64,000 bases of DNA, from assembly GCA_019671005.1 (NCBI GenBank), contig CM033738.1, positions 16,766,202-16,830,201 of the forward strand, written 5' to 3'. Every line of letters begins with the position of its first letter. The stretch's first letter is position 1. Made by a program: the position numbers and the translations under genes. Positions 24,019 through 37,089 of the stretch are shown piece by piece. The notes under the pieces were generated by a model. That model did no database searches. It worked only from the letters and a program-made list of their open reading frames with translations, and was not told where the DNA came from. Origin of the DNA: Hibiscus mutabilis (taxonomy: Eukaryota; Streptophyta; Magnoliopsida; Malvales; Malvaceae).

Positions 24019-26243
24019 TGTCATCAAGGTTTTAAAATAAAATAAAATAATTTTTAAATGTTTGGGAATGAAATGATTGGAAATAAAATATTGGGAAATG
24101 GTATCAAAAGAGATGACACCTGGAGACCGGGATGAAACTCCAAATAGAATACCAATAAAAATTTTAAAATAAAAAATGGATGTAGTCGGCACTGTCCACT
24201 GTGGTAAGCCGAACACCGTTAAAAATTAACCAGAGATTTTAAAATTTGGGTCCGAGAGTATGTTACGCGTGGGGAAGGGTTAACACCCCCATAGCGCCCA
24301 AAATTGGTACCGTGTTGATTTTGTGTTATCATTGCAAGAAAATACAAATTCAAATTTTAATTTAAAATTTAATCCCCAAAAATGCATGTATAAGTATGTG
24401 ATTCGAACAACCTAACCTGCAACCCACGATACCAAAAGAGATGACGCCCGAAGACTCGGGACGACACTCCCACTAGAATATCGGGTACTAAACTAGATTA
24501 ATGAAATTAATGAAATATGGACTTTTAATATGTATGACCAGAACATGATAGATAAATAATTAAATAAATACGAAAATATAGATTACATAAATTAAATTGC
24601 AAAAAAAATAAATGTGTAATTTAAAGTGTAAGAAAAATAAATACGAAAATTAAATTATCCGAAAAAGGACCGGATCTAACAAAAATAAATGAATAATGAA
24701 ATGTAAATAAATAACAATAAAGAATACATATATATATATATATAATATGCATATAATAACATATAATAAACATATATCAAAAAATATAGCATGTAATATA
24801 CATAACTAATACTATATATATACCTATATTACATAACATAAAATAAATGAACATATAATATAATAAAATATATAAACTATATATTATAGTAAAATACCAT
24901 ATACATATATACATATTAATCCATAACATATAGTATAATACATTATATAGTATAATATGTAATACATGTATAAAATAATACTTTATACATATATAATATA
25001 ATACATACATATATATTATAATATAGTTGATAAATATGTATAAAAAGGACCAAAATGCTAAAACAAAAAAAATGTGCTGGAAATAAAATATAAATAAAAT
25101 AAAATCCAAATAAATAAAATCTGGAAAGGACCAGATTAAAAAAATAGAAACTAAAAGGGCAAAATGTAAAATAAATGCGGAGATTAAAAGAAAATAAAAA
25201 GTACAGGGGACCAAAAGTGCAATTGATCCCTGAGTTAAAACAACGGCGGGAACAAAGGGGAAGGACTATTTCCGTAATTAACCATTAACCCAAAAACTTG
25301 GATCCTTCTCGGGTATCCAGGTCAACGTGTGGGTTGGGGGAGCCTAAATAGAGCCGTTTTTGTGACCGATTTCAAACATAAAGGGTTTATTTTTTATTTT
25401 GAACCAAAAAAAACCTAAAAATTTCTTTCATCTCTTCTCTTCTCAACTTGAAAGTGGTTGTTCACCCTTCGTTTCACGCCGTTCACCGGCGTTCAGGCCT
25501 CGCGGAGGAGGTAAGGCGACCCCGGAAGACACACAGTGGCACCCGGGCGGCCAGGTAAGATTCGAAACACCTTTTAAAAAAATCGGTTCATATTAAAAAA
25601 AGAAAAAAAATTGATTTAAAACTAAAAACGAAGTTCAAACTTTGAATCGAAATGCACTCTAATTTTTACCTTCGAATTTTTATTGATTCTTCTTTTCAGA
25701 TTTTGCAGAGTCAAAAACTGGTTTTTTACAATTTTTTTCGACCCCCAATCTTTACAATTTGGTTAGATTTTTATAAACCAATTTTGGTTACAAATAGAAA
25801 TAAAATATAATTTTCCCTTTTTGTGTTGAATACAGATCTGATCTAGATTTGGTGAAGGCCCAGGACATGGTGATGGTCAGAACTAGGGTATGGGTGATGG
25901 GAGTGAGGCTATGGCAGAGATTGATTTATTTTTTAGTTAAGGTTTATTTATTTTAGGATTTTGGTTAAGTGGGATTGATTTGGGGTTTTAGGATTAGGGT
26001 TTAGTTAGTGAACAGTTTAGGGTTTCGAATGGATCTATTTGGGATTTGGGTGGTCGGAGCAGAGGGAGGTGGCGACAGAATGAAAGGGCGGCGACAGTTG
26101 AATGGTTAATATTTAGGGTTAGGATTTTAGGTTAACTTTGGGTTACCAGGTTATGGGTCTGGTGTTGGGTTTGGACTGGTTTTTTATTGTAATAGGTTTT
26201 GGAATTTGGATCTGAGTTACTCGGATAAAAACGGGTTATGACA
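24019..26243 (-). repeat. 3' LTR (by orientation) of the 9.4-kb element
   Basis: It pairs with 31194-33456 along its length. It contains a (TA)-rich tract at about 24725-25025 that shows microsatellite-type length differences from the partner LTR. Confidence 0.9.
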
Positions 26244-26259
26244 GCTGCCCCTCTTTGCT
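26244..26259 (-). promoter_or_regulatory. Polypurine tract of the 9.4-kb element
   Basis: Its minus strand reads agcaaagaggggcagc immediately before the LTR start tgtcataaccc. It fixes the minus orientation. Confidence 0.75.
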
Positions 26260-26679
26260 CGTTGTTGTGTAACAGCAGCAGAGCAAAGACTAAAATGACC
26301 AATTTTTATCTGGTCTGGCTAGTCATCTCCCTTTTTGACGTATGCCTTCTTTCTTCGATAGATCTTCTTTGTCTTTGACGCGAGTCTTCTTTCTTGTCTT
26401 GGTTGATCCACCTTTTCACCTTTGGGGAAGCAAAATCTTCAAAATGGGGGTTGTCTGTTGTGGAAGCAAAATGAGTGCAACTTGCTACATTATTGATGAT
26501 GAACTAATTCCTAAAGAAAATTTGACCTAGCTGAGACGATGACAAAGAGGCATGGTTCGCAAAATATGATCCAGCTGCAACACTGAAGAATAGGCAAGAT
26601 CAATGGATGAAGATTAAAATGTCTGATCCAGCTACAATTCTGATGAAGAGGCGGGATCGAAAGATTGAAAGCTCACTTT

Positions 26680-26806
26680 GATTTTTCTTTTTTTCTCTTT
26701 TACTTTTTTGCTTTTTTTAATTTTTTGTTTTTTCTTTTTTTTTTTGCTTTTCTTTGAATTTTTTTTCTTTTTTTGATTTTTGATTTCTTCTTTTTCTTTT
26801 TTTTAG
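26680..26806. repeat. T-rich low-complexity tract
   Basis: Runs of T broken by C and G (tttttctttttttttt-type). A similar tract is at 27545-27720. Together they bracket the main minisatellite. Confidence 0.85.
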
Positions 26807-26844
26807 CTACAACATTGATAAAACTTGAAAGTTAGTAAATTGGG

Positions 26845-27545
26845 ATCTAACCACACCGTCAACGGAGGGGTAAGATCGGATAATAACACTTGGGCCCACT
26901 ACACCATCAAAGGAGGAGTAGGATCGAATGATAGTAACTTGGACCCATCCACACCATCGACTGAGGGACGAGAACAGATAACAATTTGTATTCCACTACA
27001 CCATCAACGGAGAAGCAGAACACTAACTTGAACCATACTACACCATCAACGGAGGGGCATAATTGGATAGCAACTTGGACCCAACCACACAATCAATAGA
27101 GGGACAGGATCGGAAAATTTGGATTCTACTATGCCATCAACGAAGAAGTAGAACACCAACTTGAACCCTACTACACCATCAACGGAGAAGCAGAATTGGA
27201 TAGCAGCAACTTAGACCCAACCACACCATCAACGAAGGGACAGGATCGGATGATAATTTAAATTGTACCTCGCCATCAATGGAGAAGTAGAACACCAACT
27301 TGAACCCTACTACAGCATCAACGGAGGAGCAGGATTGGATAACAATTTAGAACCAGCCACACCATCAACGGAGGGACAGAATCGGATTTCGACAACTTGG
27401 AACTAGCATTACCATCAACGGAAGGACTAGATTGAATAACAACAATTTGGATCTTACTACACCATCAACGGAGGAGTAATATCGGTGAATAACAGAAACT
27501 TGGACCTATCTACACCATCAACAGAGAGACAGGATCGGATGATAA
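26845..27545. repeat. Minisatellite with accatcaacggag core, about 15 units
   Basis: About fifteen units of roughly 40-55 bases each carry caccatcaacggagg or a close variant. Two unit types tend to alternate: one with gacaggatcggat and ttggacccaacca, the other with gaagcagaacaccaacttgaac. Degenerate copies continue at 27745-28160. The array sits where the polymerase genes would be in a complete element. It holds no convincing open frame on either strand. Confidence 0.85.
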
Positions 27546-27744
27546 ATATTTATTAATTTTCTTTTGATTTTTCATTTTTTTATTTTTTCTAATTTTTCAT
27601 TCTTTTCATTTTTGATTTTATTTTTTATTTTTTTCCTTTAGAGTTGATTTTTTTCTTGACTCTTTTTTTCTTTTGATTTTTTTTTTATTTTTTGTTATTT
27701 TTTCTCTAATTTTTTTGTTTTCACCTACAACTATAAGGAAGAGA

Positions 27745-28160
27745 CAAGATCTGAGGAAGAAATTTGGTCTAGGTGTACCATCAACAGAGAAAATGAGACC
27801 TTGACAAAAATTTGATCTGATGTACCATCAACGAAGAAACGAGATCTAGTAAATGCAGGATCTGCTATATCACTAGTGAAGAGACGAGATTCAAAGGAAA
27901 ATTTTGATATGTTGCACCATCAACAGAGAAATGAGATCTTCAAAATGTTGATTTGCTACACCATCAGCAACAAAGTGGGATCTAGAAGAAAGTATGGATA
28001 TGTTGCACCATCAATGGAGAAACAAGATTTTCAAAATATTTGATCTGCTACACCATTAACAGTAAAGTGGGACCTAGAAATGTTGGTCTATCACTAATGA
28101 CGAAGGTAAGACCTGAAAAAGATTACTTCTGCTGCTCTACTGGCGAAGAGGTATGACCTA
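27745..28160. repeat. Degenerate continuation of the minisatellite
   Basis: Units such as caccatcaacagagaaatgag and atctgctacaccatta recur at roughly 60-80 bases. They are more diverged than 26845-27545 and separated from it by a T-rich tract. Confidence 0.7.
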
Positions 28161-28861
28161 AAAATGAAAAAAAATATTACTCAGTAATTGTTCAAAATTT
28201 TTGTCGATGAAATCCTCTATTTAGAGGTTTCAAAAATTTTGTGCATTCTGCCTCCTTCAGTCCTGAAGGTTGGCCATCGTGTCATTGCCCCCCGTGTTGA
28301 GGATGTTCGATCCCTTCTTCAGACCTGTTTGTATGTACGAGAAAAAAAATAAATCCATCTTCAAGGTATGTGTCTATTCTAAATGTGTGGTGACTTTGGT
28401 GTATGCACTTAATTTAAATGCATGATGGTTTCAATATATGCAAAAATGATCTAATGCAAGAGGATTTCATGAATGCATCTAAATGTAGTGATTTTTTATT
28501 TTTGATTTTTTTTCTTTTGTGGCCCTTAAAGGGATGCCTCCAACTTCTGAAGGTTATGTCGGGATATTGGTCTTGTACTCGGGGATGCCCCAGTCTCCTT
28601 TGGCTTTGATCATATTCCTTGAAGTCAACTTCTTCAGGATAATGCCCCTAAAATGCTCATATAGAAAAAAATTCAAGCCTCATTACTTGAAAATTTTATC
28701 ATGATGCCCCATATTCGATTTTTAGCAGCGTGGTCATATAAGTTTTTTTTGTTTTTCACAGCTTCTGGTTATGCAAGGGTGGGATCGAAGTAGTCTTCTG
28801 GTTAAAATCAATACCACTAATAAGATAAACAAAATGTATATTTCATTCAAACTTGTAGTCT
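28161..28861. other. Non-coding part of the 9.4-kb element
   Basis: No gene is recognised. It lies between the minisatellite and the gag end and is presumably the 3' untranslated part of the element transcript (minus strand). Confidence 0.5.
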
Positions 28862-30444
28862 TTAGCCCTTACAAAAGATTCTCACTGCCTCTGGGCTTAG
28901 GACAGTGAGACTGGTCCAAAAAGTATTACTTTGAAAGAGGTAAAAACTACAAGGGGACCTATTGGTCACGGTGAAAATACTTTGATGACTAGCCTGACCA
29001 AAAATGTCATAACGAGGCATGCTCCACATCTGGACATCGAGAATCTTAGTTGGGACCTTCATGCTTCAGTACGGGATTCCCGATAGTAGCTAGCCCTACA
29101 GGGTTTCCAATGCTTACAACACCAAGCTTAATGTGCCTTTCTACTAGCCTCTTAAAGCCCCAACAATTCTCGATTGATTGACCAACTTGTCTCATGTGAT
29201 AGTCACATCTTGCGTTAGAATCATACCATTTTAGGAATAGAGGTTGTACTGGGGGTACCACTGTCATCGGCTTTGAATAACCAACATTATAAACTCCTGA
29301 TGAGTTCACCTCATTATCCCTCTTCCCGTATGATGGTTTCTTGTGGGATGAACTTCCACCGATGTCAATTTTACCACTCTTAACATCATTCTCGATAAGT
29401 TCACCAGATAACACTAGATCGGCAAAGTTGGTAGTTACATTACCTATAAGACGATCTAAGATTGGACCCTCTAATGTTTGTATGAATATGACAACTGTCT
29501 CTTTTTCACCAAGAGGGGGTTGAACCTATGCTGCCATGTCTCTCTATTATTGCGCGTATTGCCTGAAGCTCTCATTAGACTTCTACTTTATGTGCTACAG
29601 AGTCCATCGATCTGGTACCATATCACTGACGTGCCTATACTGCTCCAGAAAAGCTTTAGCCAAGTCTTTCCATGACTTGATCTGATGATGGTTCAATTGA
29701 TTATACCATCTGGTGGCGGATCCTGATAGATTGTCTTGAAAATAATGTATAAATAACTTGTTATCTCTGTCGTATCCTGTCATCCTTCTACAGAACATAG
29801 TAAGGTGAGCGTGAGGGCAGCTAGTTCCATCATATCTCTCAAACTCTAGGATCTTGAATTTCAAGGGTAACACCAAATCTGGGATGAGGTTGAGTTCACT
29901 AACATCGAATCCATTAAAGATGTCTACTACCTCCATGGCTTGCATCTTTTCTTCGAGTCGTTTACAATGTTCCTCGATCTCTTTTGATGTCTCAGTTCTT
30001 GGTTTCTCAGGTTCGATCAACTGGACCATCTTTGAGACAAAATTTTTGACTTGATTGCCCCTAGTTTGGCTTCTGATGCGGTATGCAGATTTGCCAGAAT
30101 AGAAGTACCGGCCTGAGGTGGTTGAGATTTTTCGACATAAATCATCACCCGTGGATTGGTTTGATTTTTAGCCTGAGTGGGGGTGTAACTTGGAGGATAC
30201 ATAAGATCTTTGTTTCCTCCCCGGGACCTACTCCAAGACTGATAGTAGAAGCCTCTCCTTGTTCAGGAAACTTGCATCCTAACATCTGCACCAATTTACC
30301 AAGTATATCTTGTTGGGATATCACAAATTGTTCTCTTATCTCTTGCTGGGCCTTGGCTAACTAGTCCACCAATCTTTGGGTTAAATCTACTTGCAAGTTC
30401 TTCTGATTCTGCTCAATCCTATCTAGTCTATCTTCGCTTTCCAT
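28862..30444 (-). pseudogene. Ogre/Tat-type gag of the 9.4-kb element
   Basis: A minus-strand ATG at 30442-30444 starts a heptad-like leader (MESEDRLDRIEQNQKNLQV). An in-frame stop comes after about 28 codons. The gag core at 29595-30029 is well preserved: LEFERYDGTSCPHAHLTMFC, then FIHYFQDNLSGSATRWYNQL and SWKDLAKAFLEQY. A knuckle-like C-terminus (YDSNARCDYHMRQVGQSIENC) lies in the frame at 29046-29414. The tail (KVPTKILDVQ onwards) ends at 28862. Frame changes at about 30017, 29590 and 29050 break it. Confidence 0.85.
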
Positions 30445-31173
30445 CTTTGTCTTGCTTCTTGTTTTGTAGGGATGTTGAATTGACTGATTTTCTGTCTTTT
30501 CCAGTATTGCTTTCACAGGGCATCTCGGGGATCAGTCTCAAAATGAATACATGTAAAAGCAAAGTATATGTCCTATCTGTGAAGGTACTAATGCAAAAAT
30601 CAAAATGTTATGATATGTTGTGCAGTGAATGCTAAAATGAATAGATTTAATATGATGTGATCACAAGGAAAAAAATGGGTCAGTTTGGATTTAAAATAAT
30701 CAAATGAATAAATTAAATGATAATTAAGGTAAGAATAAAATAGATAAAAAAAAATTGTACATAGAAAATAAACAAAGGCATCAAAGCCTAAAAAGGGTAA
30801 CCGCTAAACGGGCAGAGTTTCGCATGGCTCTAAAAGGTTGGCTCCTACGGCTTACTATATGTGGGCTTCGGTTCTAAAGTAACGGTACCCGAACTGTCTC
30901 TAGGACATCGATTCGGGGGAATATGACCCTTATACCATACGAGGGTGAAAACCCCTACAAAATATAAGGACCGAATTCCGGAAGTGAATTACAACACTAT
31001 ACGGAGGTGAAAACCCCACGAAGCGAAGTAATCACTTCCCTTTAACAAGGTGAAGAGCCCGAGTAGAGAGCTCATGCATGAATGCTGATGGATTAAAAAT
31101 TAAATTAAATCGAATTTTCTTTTGCAAGACAACACAAATCAAGATTGGCTCGAATATCTTTTTCTAAAAAAAT
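30445..31173 (-). other. Leader between primer site and gag of the 9.4-kb element
   Basis: It is non-coding, as expected for the 5' untranslated leader of an LTR element read on the minus strand. No gene is seen. Confidence 0.5.
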
Positions 31174-31191
31174 TCTCCAGCAAAGTCGCCA
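31174..31191 (-). promoter_or_regulatory. Primer binding site (tggcgact type)
   Basis: The minus strand reads tggcgactttgctggaga two bases after the LTR. Sites of this type in Ogre/Tat elements are complementary to a tRNA other than initiator Met, reported as tRNA-Arg for Ogre. The tRNA assignment here is by family analogy. Confidence 0.7.
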
Positions 31192-31193
31192 TC

Positions 31194-33456
31194 TGTCATC
31201 AAGGTTTTAAAATAAAATAAAATAATTTTTAAATTTTTGGGAATGAAATGACTGGAAATAAAATATTGGGAAATGGTATCAAAAGAGATGACACCCGGAG
31301 ACCGAGATGACACTTCTAATAGAATACCAGGAAAAATTTTAAAATAAAAAAAGGATGGAGTCACTACCGGTCACTTTGGTAGGCCGGACACCGTTAAAAA
31401 TTAACCAGAGATTTTAAATATTGGGTTCAGAAGTCTGTTACGCGTGGGGAAGGGTTAGCACCCCCATGGCGCCCAAAATTGGTACCGTGTTGATTTTGTG
31501 TTATCATTGCAAGAAAATAAAAATTCAAATTTTAATTTAAAATTTAATCCCCAAAAATGTATGTATGAGTATGTGATTCGAACAACCTAACCCGCAGCCC
31601 ACGATACCAAAAGAGATGACGTGTGAAGATTCGGGACGACACTCCCACTAGAATATCGGGACCTCGGGTACTAAACTAGATTAATGAAATTAATGAAATA
31701 TGGAGTTTTAATATGTATGACAAGAACATGATAGATAAATAATTAAATAAATACTGAAATATAGATTACATAAATTAAATTGCAAGAAAAATACATGTGT
31801 TATTTAAAGTGTAAGAGAAATAAATACGAAAATTAAATTATCCGAAAAAGAACCGGATCGAACAAAAATAAATGAATAATGAAATGTATATAAACAACAA
31901 TAAAGAATAAATATATATAATATATATGCATATAATAACATATAATAAACATATATCATATACTATAGCATATAATATACATAACTAATACTATATATAT
32001 ACCTATATTACATAACATATAATATATGAACATATAATATAATAAAATATATAAACTATATATTATAGTAAAATACCATATACATACATATATATTATTA
32101 CATAACATGTAGTATAATACATTATATAGTATAATATGTAATACATATATAAAATAATACTTTATACATATATAATATAATAAATACATATACGGTATAT
32201 ATATATTATAATATAGTTGATAAACATATAGAAAAAGGACCAAAATGCTAAAACAAAAATAAAAAGAGTTGGAAATAAAATATAAATTAAATAAAAGCCA
32301 AATAAACAAAATCTGGAATGGACCAGGTTAAAAAAAAGAAACTGAAAGGGCAAAAAGTAAAATAAATGCGGAGCTTAAAACAAAATAAAAACTACAGAGA
32401 CCAAAAGTGCAATTGGTCCCTAGGTTAAAACAAAAAGGGGAACAAAGGTAAATGGCCATTTTTGTAATTAACCCCTAACCCAAAAAAGCTGACCCTCCTC
32501 AGGTATCTGGGTCAACGCGCGGGTTGGAGGAGCCTAGACAGTTTCGTTTTGGTGATCGATTTCAAACATAAAGTGTTTACTTTATTTTTTTATTTCGAAC
32601 CAAAATCAAAAAATTCCTAAATATTTCTTGCATCTCTTCTCCTCTCAACTCGATGGCGGCCGCTCACCCTTTGTTTCATGCCGTTCATTGGCTTTCAGGC
32701 CTCGCGGCGGAGGTGAGGCGACCCCGGCAGACACACATCGGCACCCGGACGGCCAGGTAAGATTCAAAACTCTTTTTTTAAAAAAACTTTGATTTGAATT
32801 TAAGAAAAAAGAAAAAATTTTGATTTAAAACTAAAAACGGAGTTCAAACTTTGATTCGAAAGGCACTCTAATTTTTACCTTTGAATTTTTATTGATTCTT
32901 CTTTTAAGATTTTTCAGAGTCAAAAACCCTTTTTTACATTTTTTGGACCACCAATCTTTACATTTTGGTTCGGTTTTTAAAATCCAATTTTGGTTACAAA
33001 TGGAAATAAAATATAATTTTCCCTTTTTTTATGCTGACTGCAGATCTGATCCGAATTTGGTGAAGGCCCAGGACATAGTGATGGTCAGAACTAGGGTATG
33101 GGTGATGGGAGTGAGTGAGGCTGTGGCAGAGATTGATTTATTTTTTAGTTAAGGTTTATTTATTTTAGGATTTCGGTTAAGTGGGATTGATTTAGGGTTT
33201 TAGGATTATGGTTTAGTTAGTGAATAATTTAGGGTTTTGAATAGAATTATTTAGGATTTGGGTGGCTAGATCAAAGGGCAGTGGAGACGGAATGAAAGGT
33301 GACGGCGGTTGAATGGTCAATAATTAGGGTTAGGGTTTTTTAGGTTAATTTTGGGTTACCAGGTTATGGGTCTGGTGTTGGGACTGAAGCGGATTATAAT
33401 TGTAATAGGTTTTGGAATTTGGATCTGAGTTACCTAGATAAAAATGAGTTATGACA
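31194..33456 (-). repeat. 5' LTR (by orientation) of the 9.4-kb element
   Basis: It pairs with 24019-26243. The (TA)-rich tract is at about 31905-32215. The spurious frame at 31956-32309 is a translation of that tract and is not a gene. Confidence 0.9.
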
Positions 33457-33461
33457 ATAAT

Positions 33462-34160
33462 GTCAGCCGCAATGCTGGCTAAAGCGATGCTCCAACAGAG
33501 CCATCAGTACTCTCTTCTGGAGTAGAAATCAAAGGGCCCCTACGAACCCTCAATCTAGATCCTGAACTGACTCTCGGTAGCTGATCTGAAGCAACTTTCT
33601 TCAAACCCTTCGAAGCGCAAAGCCTCTCATGCGAAAAGGAAGAAGGATCCATGATATCATGGGTCTCCAAATCATGGCCCTTAGCATCCTCCTTTCTACC
33701 AGGTGTCTTATCTTGAAGCCGATCCAGTGCCTTCGGCACTATTAGCTAGTTCTCAGAATGTCCCAAGTAGACCCGCTTCACGTGCAACTGGATCTCAACC
33801 CTCAAACCTTGTTTGAACCTCTTATACCTCAACTCTTCTATGACAACGAACTTCGGGACATAACGGCTCAAATGCAGAAACTCTTTCTCATAAAAAAAAA
33901 CATCGTCCGATCTCCTTAAATCAAATACAGGAACTGGTCTTTCATCTCATCTATATGTACCTCACTAATATACTTTTTTCAAAACCATCCAAAATGATAT
34001 CCCACGTCAATAGTACAGGTTGTAGACCCAACTCAACGGTCTTCCACCACTCGTGTGCATTGACTTTAAGAAGAGAGACGATGCAATCAAGATCATCCTC
34101 TGGGCATCCCCTCATCTGTCTCAAGATTCTTTCTGTATCGCGCAACCACTAATCAGCCTT
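33462..34160 (-). pseudogene. Gag N-terminal and central part of the 18-kb element
   Basis: On the minus strand gag starts near 34150 with MRDTERILRQMRGCPEDDLD and LLKVNAHEWWKTVE, as in chromovirus gag proteins. It continues through DEMKDQFLYL, KEFLHLSRYVPKFV and RYKRFKQGL in the next 200 bases with a stop and frame change near 33900. The tail at 33479-33739 is charged. The protein is cut by the 9.4-kb element at 33456-33461 and its zinc knuckle lies on the far side near 23970. Confidence 0.8.
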
Positions 34161-34485
34161 GATCGGGTCACCCTCACCAAGCCCTCAAAATTCTTAGGCC
34201 CAAAATGATGAAGCCTCTCTACAGGGGTCTTGCGAGGCGTCTCAGGTTTCCTTAGAATGGCTTGCACTACTTGCAAAAAGGGCAGAGGTAAGATCACGAA
34301 AGTGACATGCCTCTCTATTATTGGTTTCTCCTTCCATCAAATCTTTTCTAAAACACAAGGAAACAAAGTGGCACATCAGGATTCCCAGTATTGTAAAGTA
34401 CAACTCAAATTTAGGGACTTGTATTCACTAGACACCTTACCACGACCTCTATACCACCCAGGGTTTCCTAAAACTGACTAAACCT

Positions 34486-34499
34486 AAGCTCTAATGTCA
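34486..34499 (-). promoter_or_regulatory. Degenerate initiator tRNA-Met primer site
   Basis: The minus strand reads tgacattagagctt, close to the tggtatcagagctt seen in the chromovirus at 4898, and has the same spacing from the LTR end. Confidence 0.7.
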
Positions 34500-36051
34500 C
34501 TAAATATAACATCTCGATCCCGATCCGGATCTAAAGCATTATATTCAAGTCTCCCAAAACCGACCCATCAAAATTTCTCATTTAAAACCACAAGTTTGGC
34601 AATTCTCAAAACAATCCATTTTCATAAGTCCATATAATTAAATATGATTAAACGAGTTTACGAAATAGGAGCTCCAATTAAAATACACCTTTTGGCTTAT
34701 AATAGTAAATCAAATAAAGTTACAGACTCGACTGTGGTAAGGTCCTATGAATACAATTAGTCCAAACTAAAACATCAAGTATTGTACTTTAAAGTTGGCT
34801 CGGTGCTGGGAAATCCTCCTCGATGTGCTCCTCCAAAAGAAACGTGTCAACCTACGCATAGAAAAACCACAATTCCACACGTTGAGCTAACAAAGCTCAG
34901 TGGTACATTTCTACTCTACCGCAATTTATGAATATCATAGAACAAGCATGTATGATAATATAATTAAGAGTGCACAGAAAGGTTTTTCAATATAAGGATC
35001 ATCTTCTAGCCTACCCTAGCTATAGATCACAATTATGACTCCAAATACCACTAGAATATAAGGAGTCTCACATGTTATCCCATGCTTACCATACTCGAGG
35101 TCATACGGCCCATCAAGTTACTCGAGCTCACACAACCTACCAAGTTATGCATTTTACCCCATAATCAGATAGCCCAAGGGTAAAATAGCCAACATCAATT
35201 ATCTACACTGCAACGTAAATAACATACATTCCCTAACAATGGCCAACGAAGCTATACATTACCCTTGCTCACACAGCCATTGGGTTACCCTGATCACATA
35301 GCCGTCGGGTTAATAGACCATATCCAGATCACTATAGCCACAGATACATCCTAGAAATACTTGGATCACAAAAATCCACAATCAGTTTTTACCCGAAGTC
35401 ACTCAACCAATCAGGTTACTCAAGTTCACATAGCCCATCGAGTTATGTTTCCTTATCCTGATCATATAGCCCTAGGATAGGTTTCTAACCGCATCCAGAT
35501 CACATAGCCCGTGGATACGTTGAATGTACTCAATCACATAGCCCGAAGTACACATCCCCTTAACTAAGTGCCCTTGCACTGACTCTAGGACATTCAGATT
35601 CCTGACCAAGACACATAAGATAACCTATAGTCCTCGAACATCCATACATCTCACCAAGAGATATGAGACATCAAGTCAACCATTATAAATGCCCCAAGGC
35701 ATATTTCATTTGTTACAATAATTAATCTATATCTTTCTAGCCCATTTACAATATTCTCATTAGATCATCTCAATATTCACTGCAGCTAGCCTATATGGGC
35801 GTCCCTTTAGTACACAGTAAAAACCCCAAATTTCCACACAGCATCAACTGATCTACACGAATCCTTATGGCTTACTAGTACAAGCAATTCACCCAATCAT
35901 TACCATGCCATTAGTCATTTATTCCGCATATGGGTTATGAACCTTATTTTCTCATTTTTAAAATTTGTTTTATACCTTTAGGGACCCATTGGACCCTTTA
36001 ACATGAATTATAGAACCCCCGAATGTAACATCAAAATTCTTGGGCCGATTG

Positions 36052-36462
36052 CTCTACGAGTATCGATACTCCTACATGGGTATCGGTACACCCCTCTAGG
36101 TACTGGTACTCCTACCCCAGTACCGATACTCAAATTAGGTTTGAAATAACTTGGTCTTCACCCCGTACTGATACGCTAACCCCCTGTATCGATACCAATT
36201 ATCGGTACATGAAACCCCGTACCGATCCGTATGTTGTATCGGTACTCCTCTAGATACGTATCGGTACGTGAAAGCCTCCCTTAAGTAATGTAATAGTAGT
36301 ACTGATACGCCCCAAGCGTATTGGTATACGAAAATGCCACTAGAATTTCTACCAAGCATGGGGTACCGGTACGTGACATGTTGTACCGGTACGCCCCTCA
36401 TAATACGCCCCTTTTTCATATAAAGGTATACCAATACGGGTCACCCCGTACCGGTACATGAG
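36052..36462. repeat. GTAYCGRTAC motif array, copy 3
   Basis: This is the LTR counterpart of 20868-21262, with many independent base changes inside and between motifs. Read on the minus strand it lies about 75-490 bases upstream of the candidate TATA box at 35967-35976. Confidence 0.85.
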
Positions 36463-36780
36463 CCCAAGTTTCAAAACTTAGAGCTTGAGATTTCACAATC
36501 CCAGTCACTAACCTAAAAGGTTAAGCCCCAAAATGTTCTTACATGTTATTTAAGGTATATTAGGTGGTTTGCTACCAATTTTACACCTTAGCAACACTTA
36601 ATTCTTGATTTGCCATTAAAGGGGTTTTAAGCTTCTAAAACCTTAACTTTGCAACCCAAAACCATAAATCACACAAAATAATTATTTTAGGATGCTCATG
36701 AAATGAAGGAGTCGAAAATGTACTAACCTTAAGTAAGCAAATCCGAAATGAAGCACCCACCAGGCTTATCCCACCTCCTT

Positions 36781-37089
36781 TTCTTGGTTCAAGTTTCTAA
36801 ACTCAACTTGCACCAAACTAAGAGATGAACACCTTGAAAGATAGATCATTGCTTGCTGATGAACTCTTCCTTGATGACTAATCCAAGATTCTCACTCTAA
36901 AACAACAAGCTTCCCCCTTTTCTTGGTTCAAGTTTCTAAACTCAAGTTTCTTGGTTCAAGTTTCTAAACTCAACTTGCACCAAACTAAGAGATGAACACC
37001 TTGAAAGATAGATCATTGCTTGCTGATGAACTCTTCCTTGATGACTAATCCAAGATTCTCACTCTAAAACAACAAGCTTCCCCCTTTTA
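36781..37089. repeat. 167-bp tandem duplication inside one LTR
   Basis: ttcttggttcaagtttctaa through caacaagcttccccctt is present twice, offset 167 bases, with an extra 28-base partial repeat between. The partner LTR (21583-21725) has one copy, so the duplication arose after insertion. Confidence 0.85.

Larger units (their letters stand above)
24019..33456 (-). mobile_element. 9.4-kb gag-only LTR element nested in the gag of the 18-kb element
   Basis: LTRs lie at 24019-26243 and 31194-33456 with ends tgtcatcaagg and ttatgaca. Flanks are gtaat and ataat, a target duplication with one change. On the minus strand a purine tract (agcaaagaggggcagc, 26244-26259) abuts the left LTR and a primer site of the tggcgact type (31174-31191) abuts the right LTR. 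That primer type is associated with Ogre/Tat-group gypsy elements, and the gag matches that group. There is no protease, RT or integrase; the space is filled by a minisatellite and T-rich tracts. Confidence 0.88.

Noticed and set aside
24777..25214. 145-codon minus-strand frame rich in I, Y and F, with a partner at 31956-32309
   Set aside because: It is a translation of the (TA)-rich tract in both LTRs of the 9.4-kb element; the apparent membrane protein is compositional.
26825..27031. 68-codon frame across the minisatellite
   Set aside because: It crosses only a few units, stops inside the array and the units change phase, so a repeat protein is not supported.
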